In this document: in pieces, positions 1-7,079 of the stretch
Layout: each line of letters opens with the position of its first letter
Numbering within the stretch: position 1 is the first letter of the stretch
Assembly (NCBI RefSeq): GCF_015223355.1
Contig: NZ_JADFFK010000016.1
Coordinates: 80,595 to 144,594 of the forward strand
From: Salipiger mangrovisoli
GTDB taxonomy: Bacteria > Pseudomonadota > Alphaproteobacteria > Rhodobacterales > Rhodobacteraceae
Length of the DNA stretch: 64,000 nucleotides
Direction: 5' to 3'
Position numbers and translations under genes: made by a program
The notes under the pieces: generated by a model
Database searches by the model: none
Told to the model about the DNA's origin: nothing
Seen by the model: only the letters and a program-made list of their open reading frames with translations

Positions 1-447
1 AGCGCGCGCGACCCCGACGCGCTGCTGCTGTCCGCCCGAGAGCTCTAGCGGCAGGCGGTTGCGGAAAGCGGCGGGCTCCATGCCGAAGAGAGTCAGCAAT
101 TCGTCCACCCGCGCGGCGATCTTTTCCTCGGGCCAGCCCAGAAGCTCGGGCACCGCGCCGATGTTGCGCGCCACGCTGTGATGGGGAAACAGGCCGTGGC
201 CCTGGATGGCGTAACCGATGCGGCGGCGCAGCAGGTGCGGTTTGACCGTATGGGTCGGCTCGCCGTTGATGCGGATCTCGCCGGAGGTCGGTTCGACCAG
301 GCGATTGATCATCCGCAAGAGCGTGGTCTTGCCCGAGCCGGAGGTGCCGACAAGCACCGTGATCGTGCCGGTCTCGGCGGTGAGCGAGACGGTATCGACG
401 GCGCGGGTGCTGCCGTAGAGCTTGGTGATCCGGTCGATCTCGATCAT
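1..447 (-). CDS. ABC transporter ATP-binding protein, osmoprotectant type (partial, cut by window edge)
   Basis: ATPase of a quaternary-amine (glycine betaine/choline-type) importer; it hydrolyses ATP on the inner face of the membrane to drive uptake. The 149 visible codons start at an ATG that overlaps the permease stop (ATGA). Walker A is GTSGSGKTT near residue 36, the Q-loop lies near GYAIQGHGLFP, and the ABC signature LSGGQQQRVGVARA is the last thing visible; Walker B, the H-loop and any C-terminal CBS domains lie outside the window. The QGHGLFPH Q-loop context is typical of the ProV/OpuCA/YehX group. It is third in an operon behind the binding protein and permease. Substrate is inferred from family only. 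Confidence 0.9.
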   Translation of the reverse strand, partial: MIEIDRITKLYGSTRAVDTVSLTAETGTITVLVGTSGSGKTTLLRMINRLVEPTSGEIRINGEPTHTVKPHLLRRRIGYAIQGHGLFPHHSVARNIGAVPELLGWPEEKIAARVDELLTLFGMEPAAFRNRLPLELSGGQQQRVGVARA

Positions 448-1559
448 GGCAGGGGCTCCGGGATGCGGCGGGCAAGGTCGACGAGGATGTCCATGACGAT
501 CGCCGCGACAAGGGCCATGACCACGGTCGGCAATGCGCCCAGCAGGATGAGGTCGGTGGCGGTCTGGTTGAGGCCCTGGAAGACGAAGCTGCCGAAGCCG
601 CCGCCTCCGATCAGCCCGGCTATGACCGCTAGTCCGATGTTCTGCACAAGCACAATGCGCAGCCCGGCAAGGATCACCGGCATGGCCAGCGGTAGCTCGA
701 CCTTCCACAGCCGCTGCGCGCCGGTCATGCCCATGCCGCGGGCGGCCTCGATGGCGGCCGGAGGCGTGGCTGCCAGCCCGGTGACCGTATTGGCGACCAC
801 GGGCAGCAGCGCGTAGAGCACCAGTGCAATGAAGGCGGGGGCGAAGCCGATGCCGGCGATGCCGATGGCCCGTGCTGCCGGGGAGGCGGCGGCCAGCCAG
901 CCGAGGATCGGGATCATGATGCCGAACATGGCGAGCGAGGGGATGGTCTGCAAGAAGCTCAGCACCGGCAGTGCCGCGCCGCGCAGTGCCGCGTTGCGGT
1001 GGCAGAGAATGCCGAGCGGGAAGCCGATCGCCGCCGCCGCGCCGAGCGAGCCGAGCGCCAAGGCGAGGTGGCGCAGGGCGGCACTGCGGAAGGCGTTCTT
1101 GCGGCTGGTGAATTCCTGCATGACCGAGAGGTCCGAAAGCGTGCCGGACCAAAGCAGCGCCAAGAGCGCGACCAGCATCAGCGCCAGCAGACCGGCGCGG
1201 GCGCGTGGGCCGGGGTTCAACTGAGCCAGCGCATCGGCCATCAGCAGCATCAGCACCAGCAGCAGGCACCAGGCCCCTGCCGCGGGAGAGACGCGGGCGA
1301 GGTCCCCGGCGCCGTCGAGCTGGGCGCTGGCCCCTTGCACCAGAACAAAGATCAGCCCCGCGAGCCCGAGCAGGCTGCCACCGAGGCGGCGCAGTGGTGC
1401 ACCGGCGGGGATGCCAAGGGCAAGACCGGCGGCAAGCGCGACACCGCCTGCAATCACCGAGCCCGATGGGGCACAGTCCCAGAACATGAGCCCTTCGCCT
1501 GCAACGATGCGGTTGGCGCGCAGGGTGAGAAAGGGCAGGGCAAGCGCTGCCAGCGCCAA
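444..1559 (-). CDS. ABC transporter permease, YehY/ProW-like osmoprotectant family
   Basis: Inner-membrane permease of the same importer. The product (371 aa from TTG) has several hydrophobic segments before a C-terminal BPD_transp_1 domain; the coupling-helix region reads AAIEAARGMGMTGAQRLWKVELP (split here only for description), the EAA-type loop that docks on the ATPase. Length and extra N-terminal membrane segments resemble E. coli YehY (about 385 aa) rather than the shorter OpuCB/YehW type. Start is uncertain: TTG at 1559 has no convincing Shine-Dalgarno, while the frame stays open upstream to a CTG at 1634 that overlaps the binding-protein stop (CTGA) and has GGAG seven bases before it. 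A second permease, usual in this system, may lie beyond the left edge. Confidence 0.85.
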   Translation of the reverse strand: MALAALALPFLTLRANRIVAGEGLMFWDCAPSGSVIAGGVALAAGLALGIPAGAPLRRLGGSLLGLAGLIFVLVQGASAQLDGAGDLARVSPAAGAWCLLLVLMLLMADALAQLNPGPRARAGLLALMLVALLALLWSGTLSDLSVMQEFTSRKNAFRSAALRHLALALGSLGAAAAIGFPLGILCHRNAALRGAALPVLSFLQTIPSLAMFGIMIPILGWLAAASPAARAIGIAGIGFAPAFIALVLYALLPVVANTVTGLAATPPAAIEAARGMGMTGAQRLWKVELPLAMPVILAGLRIVLVQNIGLAVIAGLIGGGGFGSFVFQGLNQTATDLILLGALPTVVMALVAAIVMDILVDLARRIPEPLP

Positions 1560-1630
1560 CGCCGCGAAAAGCAGGCCAGGCGGTGAGAGGGACCGCCCGC
1601 GCTCTGCGCCCGGGTCGGAGGCAGCGGGGA

Positions 1631-2533
1631 TCAGTCCAGCACTCCGGTCTTGGTAAGATAGTCACGGGCCACGGCATCGGCGGGTTCACCGCCAACCTGA
1701 ATGCGGCCGTTGAGCTCCTGCAGGGTCTCCATGGAGAGGCCTTCGAAGATCGGGTTCAACACTTCGGGGATCGAGGGGTATTCCTCGAGGACCGCGTCGC
1801 GGACGATGGGGGTGGGCTCGTAGACCGGCTGCACGCCCTTGTCGTCCTTCATGACCTTGAGGCCGGTCGCGCCGACGCCGCCGTCGGTGCCGTAGACCAT
1901 CGCCGCATTTACCCCCGAGGTGCCGCGCGCCGCGGCCTGGATCGTCGCGGCGGTGTCGCCGCCCGACAGGATCACGGTCTGGTCGTCGGTCAGGGCAAAC
2001 CCATAGGTCTCTTGCATCGCAGGCAGCACCGCGGGGGAAGAGACGAACTCGGTGGAGGCGGCGAGCTTCACATCGCCCCCGCCCGCGACCCAGCTTCCGA
2101 AATCGCTCATCGTGTCGAGGCTGTTCTCCTCGGCGACGGGGCCGGTCACGGCTATGGCCCAGGTGTTGTTCGCCGGGGCCGAGCTGAGCCAGGTGATACC
2201 GTTCTCTGCGTCCAGCTCCTTGGCGCGGTCATGGGCGGCGGCGGCATCCTTCCACAGGTCGGCGTCGGCCTCGTTGAAGAAGAAGGCGGCGTTGCCGGTA
2301 TACTCGGGGTAGATGTCGATCTGGTCGGCGAGGATCGCCTCGCGCACGACCTGCGTGCCGCCGAGCTGCAGGCGCCGCTCGACCGGTAGGCCGGCATCTT
2401 CGAGCGCTAGGGCGATCATGTTGCCAAGCAGCCCACCCTCGGTGTCGATTTTCGACGAGACGGTGATGTCGGCCTGTGCGGTGCCCGCGAGGCCAGCGGC
2501 AAGGCTGGCGGCAAATATAAGTCGGCAAGTCAT
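1631..2533 (-). CDS. Glycine betaine/osmoprotectant ABC transporter substrate-binding protein (OsmF/YehZ-like)
   Basis: Periplasmic solute-binding protein (300 aa) that captures the ligand for the downstream permease and ATPase. The start at 2533 was chosen because it begins a clean Sec signal peptide (MTCRLIFAASLAAGLAG, cleavage after AQA) and has GGAAGGGAG upstream. The mature protein begins ITVSSKIDTEGGLLGNMI and carries the OpuAC-type signatures LGGTQVVREAI and DIYPEYTGN, typical of OsmF/YehZ/OpuBC. First gene of the importer operon; the next gene begins at or just past its stop. OsmF-type proteins are often poor at glycine betaine binding, so the true ligand is open. Confidence 0.9.
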   Translation of the reverse strand: MTCRLIFAASLAAGLAGTAQADITVSSKIDTEGGLLGNMIALALEDAGLPVERRLQLGGTQVVREAILADQIDIYPEYTGNAAFFFNEADADLWKDAAAAHDRAKELDAENGITWLSSAPANNTWAIAVTGPVAEENSLDTMSDFGSWVAGGGDVKLAASTEFVSSPAVLPAMQETYGFALTDDQTVILSGGDTAATIQAAARGTSGVNAAMVYGTDGGVGATGLKVMKDDKGVQPVYEPTPIVRDAVLEEYPSIPEVLNPIFEGLSMETLQELNGRIQVGGEPADAVARDYLTKTGVLD

Positions 2534-2660
2534 GGCGCGTACGGCTCCCTTCCGTTGCGACCTGTCACCTGTGACAGAGTTCCGCATAAAACTTAGAAGG
2601 GCAGGGGCGGACGCCAAGTTTTTTGGTCCTCTTTTCGCAAAGAGTGGCCGCGGCGCGGCT

Positions 2661-3020
2661 TCAGGCGTCGGTTTCCTCTGCCGCGGGGCTTTCGGCGAGG
2701 GTTTCGAAGGCGAGACCGCTGGCGACGAGACAGGTGATGCTATTCGTGGTCGTGACGGTGATCGTCCAGCTGCCGGTCTCGTCCGAGGCGAAGAGTTCCA
2801 TCACGGCGTTGTTGTTGCCAAGTCCGATGGAGTGGCGTGTCTCTCCGTATTTTTCCGCCAGCCGTGCAATCACGATGTCCCGCGGTGCACAGGCTTGGCT
2901 CTGGGCGGTCGCCGGCGCAGGCAGCACGGCGATGCCCGCGCACAGAAGCACGGCAAGGCGCGGCGGCGTCAGTCTTCTGGGGGCGGGGCCGCGCTGGGCT
3001 GTCGCAGGGTCTGACCTCAT
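2661..3020 (-). CDS. Small exported protein of unknown function
   Basis: I do not recognise a named family, although similar short proteins occur in Rhodobacteraceae. The product (119 aa from the third of three consecutive ATGs, the one with AAGG eight bases upstream) has a long arginine/proline-rich N-region, then a hydrophobic stretch LAVLLCAGIAVLPAPATAQ and a likely signal-peptidase site. The mature part is about 80 residues, with two cysteines (ACAPRD and SITCLV) that could form one disulfide, and the motif YGETRHSIGLGNNNAVMELF. It is separated by about 130 bases from the ABC operon, so it is probably its own unit. The C-terminus is acidic. Confidence 0.7.
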   Translation of the reverse strand: MRSDPATAQRGPAPRRLTPPRLAVLLCAGIAVLPAPATAQSQACAPRDIVIARLAEKYGETRHSIGLGNNNAVMELFASDETGSWTITVTTTNSITCLVASGLAFETLAESPAAEETDA

Positions 3021-3323
3021 CATCATTGCCTTTGCGTTGAGGCGGCGGAGCTTGGTGCCGCTAGGTTGCATGGCGGGTTTTGCGCGGGCGGAAGATCGCG
3101 CTTCGTTCCCCTGCCTGGCGCCCTTCTGCGTGGTGTCGTTGCGGTGTCTTCGAGCCTGCAGGGCAAGTCCGAAGGATTGGTTAAGTATGCGCGCACGGCT
3201 AAAATCCGCCGCAAAACCGCGCCGGTCCCGACGGATTCTTCTGCGCCGCGGCGCAAAGTGGCTTGCAGTTTTCGGAAAAGAACGGCATCACTTGCGCAAC
3301 TTTATTGCTCGACGGAGGACGGC

Positions 3324-4175
3324 ATGGAATTCGCGCTTCGGCCCTATCGCTCGGTACTTTACATCCCCGGCTCGAAGGATCGGGCGCTCGACAAGGCGCG
3401 CGGCCTAGCGGTCGACGCGCTCATTTTCGACCTCGAGGACGCCGTTGCCCCGGCCGAAAAGGCAGCCGCGCGCGAGACGCTGGCGGCTGCGCTGGGCGTG
3501 GGCGGCTACGGCAAACGGACGCGGATCGTGCGGATCAACGGCCTCGACACGGACTGGGGCGAAGCGGATGCGCGGGCCGCCGACGGCATGGATTGCGATG
3601 CGGTCCTGTTGCCCAAGGTCGAGGACCCGGTGCAGCTCGACGCGCTTGCGGCGCTCACCGACAAGCCCCTCTGGGCCATGATGGAAACGCCGAAAGCCAT
3701 GCTCAACGCGCAGGCGATCGCTGCGCATCCCAGGCTGGCGGGCATGGTCATGGGCACCAATGATCTGGCCAAGGAACTGAACTCGCGCTTCCGCGCTGAC
3801 CGGCTGCCGATGCTGACCTCCTTGCAGCTCTGCCTGCTGGCGGCCAAGGCGGCGGGCTGCGTGATCGTCGACGGTGTCTACAATGCCTTCAAGGACGACG
3901 AAGGCCTCAGGGCCGAATGCGACCAGGGACGCGACATTGGCTTTGACGGCAAGACCTTGATCCACCCGGCGCAGGTCGAGATCGCCAATGCCGCCTTTGC
4001 CCCCTCCGAGGGGGAGATCGCGCTGGCGCGGCGGCAGATCCACGCCTTCGAGCAAGCGGAGGCGGCGGGGCAGGGAGTTGCCGTCGTTGACGGCAAGATC
4101 GTGGAGAACCTGCACGTGGTGACAGCGAAATCGGTGCTGGCCAAGGCCGACGCCATTGCCGCCATGGGGGCTTGA
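3324..4175 (+). CDS. mcl2: (3S)-malyl-CoA thioesterase (HpcH/HpaI aldolase family)
   Basis: Hydrolyses (3S)-malyl-CoA to malate and CoA, the last step of the ethylmalonyl-CoA pathway; together with malyl-CoA lyase it gives the apparent malate synthase activity described in Rhodobacter sphaeroides. The 283 aa product starts at an ATG with GGAGG six bases upstream. Visible family features: YRSVLYIPGSKDRALDKA at the N-terminus, the metal-binding region LIFDLEDAVAP, the acidic MMETPKA segment and GFDGKTLIHPAQVE. Length and the VVDGKIVENLH tail match the thioesterase Mcl2 rather than the longer (about 318 aa) lyase Mcl1. Followed at 39 bases by nnrU and then by mch of the same pathway. A citrate-lyase beta-like aldolase is the alternative, but context argues against it. 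Confidence 0.88.
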   Translation: MEFALRPYRSVLYIPGSKDRALDKARGLAVDALIFDLEDAVAPAEKAAARETLAAALGVGGYGKRTRIVRINGLDTDWGEADARAADGMDCDAVLLPKVEDPVQLDALAALTDKPLWAMMETPKAMLNAQAIAAHPRLAGMVMGTNDLAKELNSRFRADRLPMLTSLQLCLLAAKAAGCVIVDGVYNAFKDDEGLRAECDQGRDIGFDGKTLIHPAQVEIANAAFAPSEGEIALARRQIHAFEQAEAAGQGVAVVDGKIVENLHVVTAKSVLAKADAIAAMGA

Positions 4176-4214
4176 GGGCAGGGTCGGGTCAGGTTCGGCA
4201 ACAGGAGATCCCCA

Positions 4215-4760
4215 ATGCTGCTTCTGATTCTAGGCGTCGCGCTCTTTTGGGCGGCGCATCTGTTCAAGCGCTTCGCTCCCGAGGCGCGCGCGAAGATGGG
4301 CAGCGCGGGCAAGGGCGCGGTCGCGCTCGCCCTGCTTGTCAGCGTGCTCTTGATGATCTTCGGCTACCGCATGGCCGATGGAACTTTCTTCTATGGGCGC
4401 ACCCCGGCCACGGTGGGGATCAACAACCTGCTGATGCTGGCGGCGCTCTATTTCACCTCGCCCGGGCCGAAGAAAGGGGCGCTTTTCTACAAGATGCGCC
4501 ACCCGATGCTCACCGGCTTCCTGCTTTGGGCCATCGCGCACCTCATGGTGAATGGCGACACGCCCTCCTTCGTGCTGTTCGGCGGGCTCGGCATCTGGGC
4601 GCTGGTCGAGATGAGCACGATCAACCGCACCGAGCCCGAGTGGACTCCGCCCGCGAAGGGCGAGATCAAGAAGGACCTGATCTTCGTCGCGGCGAGCGTT
4701 GTGCTGCTCTTCGTGATCGGTGCGATCCACACTTGGCTCGGCTATCCCACCTTTGGATGA
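4215..4760 (+). CDS. NnrU family integral membrane protein
   Basis: A 181 aa polytopic inner-membrane protein of the NnrU family (Pfam NnrU), the family that also includes plant 15-cis-zeta-carotene isomerase Z-ISO. About five hydrophobic helices are visible, with the conserved MRHPMLTGFLLWAIAHLM segment carrying two histidines that in Z-ISO are heme-ligand candidates, and an ending of IGAIHTWLGYPTFG. Start ATG has AGGAG seven bases upstream. NnrU was first named near nitrite/nitric-oxide reductase genes, but here it sits between mcl2 and mch with a DUF1737 gene, so a role linked to the EMC operon or to heme is possible but unproven. Confidence 0.88.
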   Translation: MLLLILGVALFWAAHLFKRFAPEARAKMGSAGKGAVALALLVSVLLMIFGYRMADGTFFYGRTPATVGINNLLMLAALYFTSPGPKKGALFYKMRHPMLTGFLLWAIAHLMVNGDTPSFVLFGGLGIWALVEMSTINRTEPEWTPPAKGEIKKDLIFVAASVVLLFVIGAIHTWLGYPTFG

Positions 4761-4780
4761 CAACTACCGGAAATGACCAA

Positions 4781-4984
4781 ATGAAAATCTACCGACTGCT
4801 GACCGAGGACGACACCTCGGCCTTCTGCCACAAGGTGTCCGAGGCCCTGAGCAAGGGCTGGGAGCTCTACGGCAGCCCGACCTATGCCTTCGATGCGGCC
4901 AACGGCGTGATGCGCTGCGGCCAGGCCGTAACCAAGGACATCGACACGCCCTACACGCCGGACATGAAACTGGGAGCCCAGTGA
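4781..4984 (+). CDS. DUF1737 domain-containing small protein
   Basis: A 67 aa soluble protein. The N-terminal half (MKIYRLLTEDDTSAFCHKV, then LSKGWELYGSPTYAF) is the DUF1737 signature, a short alpha/beta fold of unknown role seen mostly in small proteins. The stop overlaps the ATG of mch (TGATG), so the two are translationally coupled. It lies 20 bases behind nnrU. No catalytic motif is visible. Confidence 0.85.
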   Translation: MKIYRLLTEDDTSAFCHKVSEALSKGWELYGSPTYAFDAANGVMRCGQAVTKDIDTPYTPDMKLGAQ

Positions 4985-6015
4985 TGGCCAAGACCAACCC
5001 CGGGCGCTTCTTCGAGGATTACCGCATCGGCCAGGTCATCGACCACGCCGTGCCGCGCACCGTTTCGGGCGGGGAAAGGGCGCTCTACCACGCGCTCTAC
5101 CCGGCCCGGCATGCGCTCTATTCCTCGGACGAGTTCGCCCGGAGCGTTGGTCTGCCCTCGGCGCCGCTGGACGATCTGGCGGCGTTCCACCTCGTCTTCG
5201 GCAAGACCGTGCCGGACGTGTCGCTGAACGCGGTCGCCAACCTCGGCTATGCCGAGGGGCGTTGGCTGAAGCCGGTCTATGCTGGCGACACGCTGCGGTC
5301 CTCGTCCGAGGTGATCGGGCTCAAGCAGAATTCCAACGGCAAGTCGGGTGTCGTCTACGTGCGCACGCGCGGCACCAACCAGCGCGGCGAGACCGTGCTG
5401 GAGTACTGCCGCTGGGTGATGGTGCGGAAAAGGGACCTGGACGCCCCTGCGCCCGAGACGGTCCTGCCCGACCTGAAGAAGGTGCTCGCCCCCGAGGATC
5501 TGGTGATCCCCGAGGGGCTGGACTTCAGCAATTACGATTTCACCCTCGCCGGAGAAACGCACCGCTGGGGTGACTATGCGGTCGGCGAGCAGATTGACCA
5601 CGTCGACGGGGTGACCGTCGAGGAGGCCGAGCACATGCTCGCCACCCGTCTCTGGCAGAACACCGCCAAGGTGCATTTCGACGCCACCCAGCGCGAGGAC
5701 GGCAAGCGGCTGATCTACGGCGGCCATGTCATTTCGCTGGCCCGCGCGCTCAGCTTCAACGGGCTTGCAAACGCGCAGATGATCGTCGGCCTGAACGGCG
5801 GCGCACATGCAAACCCTTGTTTTGCAGGGGATACCGTCCGGGTCTGGTCCGAGGTCCTGGACAGGGCAGAGACGGCAGTGCCGGGTGTCGGGGCGCTGCG
5901 TCTGCGACTTGTCGCCACCAAGGGCGGCGCGCCCTTCGTGCTCAGGGACGCGGAGGGGAAATACCTGCCCGATGTGCTGCTCGACCTCGATTACTGGGCG
6001 CTGATCCCGCGCTGA
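4984..6015 (+). CDS. mch: Mesaconyl-CoA hydratase (MaoC-like)
   Basis: Reversibly hydrates mesaconyl-CoA to (2R,3S)-beta-methylmalyl-CoA in the ethylmalonyl-CoA pathway. The 343 aa product is a double MaoC/hotdog protein: N-terminal half about residues 1-150 with FFEDYRIGQVIDHAVPRTV and VVFGKTVPDVSLNAVANLGY-like text (here HLVFGKTVPDVSLNAV), C-terminal half with AVGEQIDHVDGVTVEEAEHM and LIYGGHVISLARALSFNGLA. The opening MAKTNPGRFFEDYR and the ending LLDLDYWALIPR match the characterised Rhodobacter enzyme closely. Start chosen at 4984 rather than the GTG at 4981 because GGGAG lies seven bases upstream. Coupled to the DUF1737 gene. Confidence 0.92.
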   Translation: MAKTNPGRFFEDYRIGQVIDHAVPRTVSGGERALYHALYPARHALYSSDEFARSVGLPSAPLDDLAAFHLVFGKTVPDVSLNAVANLGYAEGRWLKPVYAGDTLRSSSEVIGLKQNSNGKSGVVYVRTRGTNQRGETVLEYCRWVMVRKRDLDAPAPETVLPDLKKVLAPEDLVIPEGLDFSNYDFTLAGETHRWGDYAVGEQIDHVDGVTVEEAEHMLATRLWQNTAKVHFDATQREDGKRLIYGGHVISLARALSFNGLANAQMIVGLNGGAHANPCFAGDTVRVWSEVLDRAETAVPGVGALRLRLVATKGGAPFVLRDAEGKYLPDVLLDLDYWALIPR

Positions 6016-6132
6016 TCTGACGCAGGGTCGGCCGGCGGCGCGAAGGTTGAGTCGCCTCGCTGCGGTGCGGAAATCCGACTTAAACGCTTAGGAATAAGGT
6101 ATCTCTGCGGAGAAACCCGTTAGCGTCGAAAA

Positions 6133-6173
6133 TGTGATCACGCTTTTTCAAGTGTGATCACGTATTGCGATCA
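6133..6173. promoter_or_regulatory. Tandem TGTGATCACG boxes upstream of sdhC (putative operator)
   Basis: Two identical 10-mers TGTGATCACG lie at 6133-6142 and 6153-6162, exactly 20 bases (two helical turns) apart, each centred on the perfect palindrome GTGATCAC. A third degenerate half, TGCGATCA, follows at 6166-6173. The cluster is about 110-150 bases upstream of the sdhC start, in the only large gap between mch and the sdh operon. The arrangement fits cooperative binding of a dimeric regulator on one DNA face. Alphaproteobacterial regulators of TCA genes exist (for example CceR and AkgR in R. sphaeroides), but I cannot match this motif to one of them from memory. Confidence 0.5.
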
Positions 6174-6282
6174 TTTTTTGGAATTGGGTGGAAAAAACAC
6201 GCCCAAGCCCCGTGCAGCCGCGTGACAGGGCGGGGCAAGAGGCGCTAGAAACCGGCCACAAGGGAACCGAAAAGGACAAGCC

Positions 6283-6678
6283 ATGGCTGAAGAGAACCGG
6301 ATCCAGCGCCCGCTCTCCCCCTTCATGATCGGGCCGTATTACCGACCGCAGCTCACCTCCATGAGCTCCATCCTCACCCGCATCACCGGCAACGCGATGA
6401 TCGTCGCGGTCTTCCTCATCGTCTGGTGGCTGCTCGCTCTGGCCTCGGGGCCGGAGGCATTCGCCACCGCCGAATGGTGGATCACCAGCTGGGTGGGCAA
6501 CCTCGTGATGTTCCTCTCGCTCTGGGGCATCTGGTACCACTACCTCGCCGGTCTTCGGCACCTGATCTTCGACGCGGGCAAGGGGCTCGACATTCCGACT
6601 GCCGAGAAGCTCGGCTGGATCTGCGTCTACGGCTCGGTGGTTCTGACCATCCTGTCCGTGATCATTTTCTGGATCTGA
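6283..6678 (+). CDS. sdhC: Succinate dehydrogenase cytochrome b556 subunit
   Basis: Membrane anchor of complex II (131 aa) that, with SdhD, binds heme b and the quinone. Features: RPLSPFMIGPYYRPQLTSM at the N-terminus, the SILTRITGNA segment corresponding to the quinone-site motif (usually S-x-x-HR-x-T-G; the H is T here), three hydrophobic helices, and HYLAGLRHLIFD at about residues 86-97 supplying the heme-ligand histidine. AAAAGGA lies upstream of the ATG. First gene of sdhC-sdhD-sdhA-lipoprotein-sdhB, preceded by the tandem TGTGATCACG boxes. Confidence 0.95.
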   Translation: MAEENRIQRPLSPFMIGPYYRPQLTSMSSILTRITGNAMIVAVFLIVWWLLALASGPEAFATAEWWITSWVGNLVMFLSLWGIWYHYLAGLRHLIFDAGKGLDIPTAEKLGWICVYGSVVLTILSVIIFWI

Positions 6679-6692
6679 GGGAGACGACAGAC

Positions 6693-7064
6693 ATGCGTTA
6701 CCTGACCGACCGCAAGCGCGCCGTTGGCAAGGGCTCGGCCCATTCCGGCGCGGAACACCACTGGCACATGATCGTCAGCGCCGTCGCGCTTGCCTTCATG
6801 GTTCCGACCTTCCTCTTCATCTTCGGCAACGCCCTCGGCTCCGGCTACGAGGCCGCGCTGGCGACCTTCCAGAAGCCCTTCGTGGCGATCCTGACCGGCC
6901 TCGTGCTGGTTGTCGGCCTGCAGCACTTCCAAAAGGGCGCCCGCATCATGCTCGAGGATTACACCTCGGGGAGCGCGCGCAAGCTGCTGATCATGCTGGT
7001 CATCGGCCTGTGCTGGGCGCTGACCGCTGCCGGCCTCTTTGCGCTCGCCAAGATTGCCCTCTGA
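6693..7064 (+). CDS. sdhD: Succinate dehydrogenase hydrophobic membrane anchor subunit
   Basis: Second membrane anchor of succinate:quinone oxidoreductase (123 aa). It starts with MRYLTDRKRAVGKGSAHSG, the conserved cytoplasmic N-terminus of alphaproteobacterial SdhD (the GLGSAHSG-type motif), followed by the HHWHM segment and three hydrophobic helices; the VVGLQHFQKGARIMLEDY stretch carries the conserved histidine and the DY motif of the quinone site. It follows sdhC after 14 bases and precedes sdhA by 15. Confidence 0.94.
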   Translation: MRYLTDRKRAVGKGSAHSGAEHHWHMIVSAVALAFMVPTFLFIFGNALGSGYEAALATFQKPFVAILTGLVLVVGLQHFQKGARIMLEDYTSGSARKLLIMLVIGLCWALTAAGLFALAKIAL

Positions 7065-7079
7065 GAGAAAGACTGAAAG

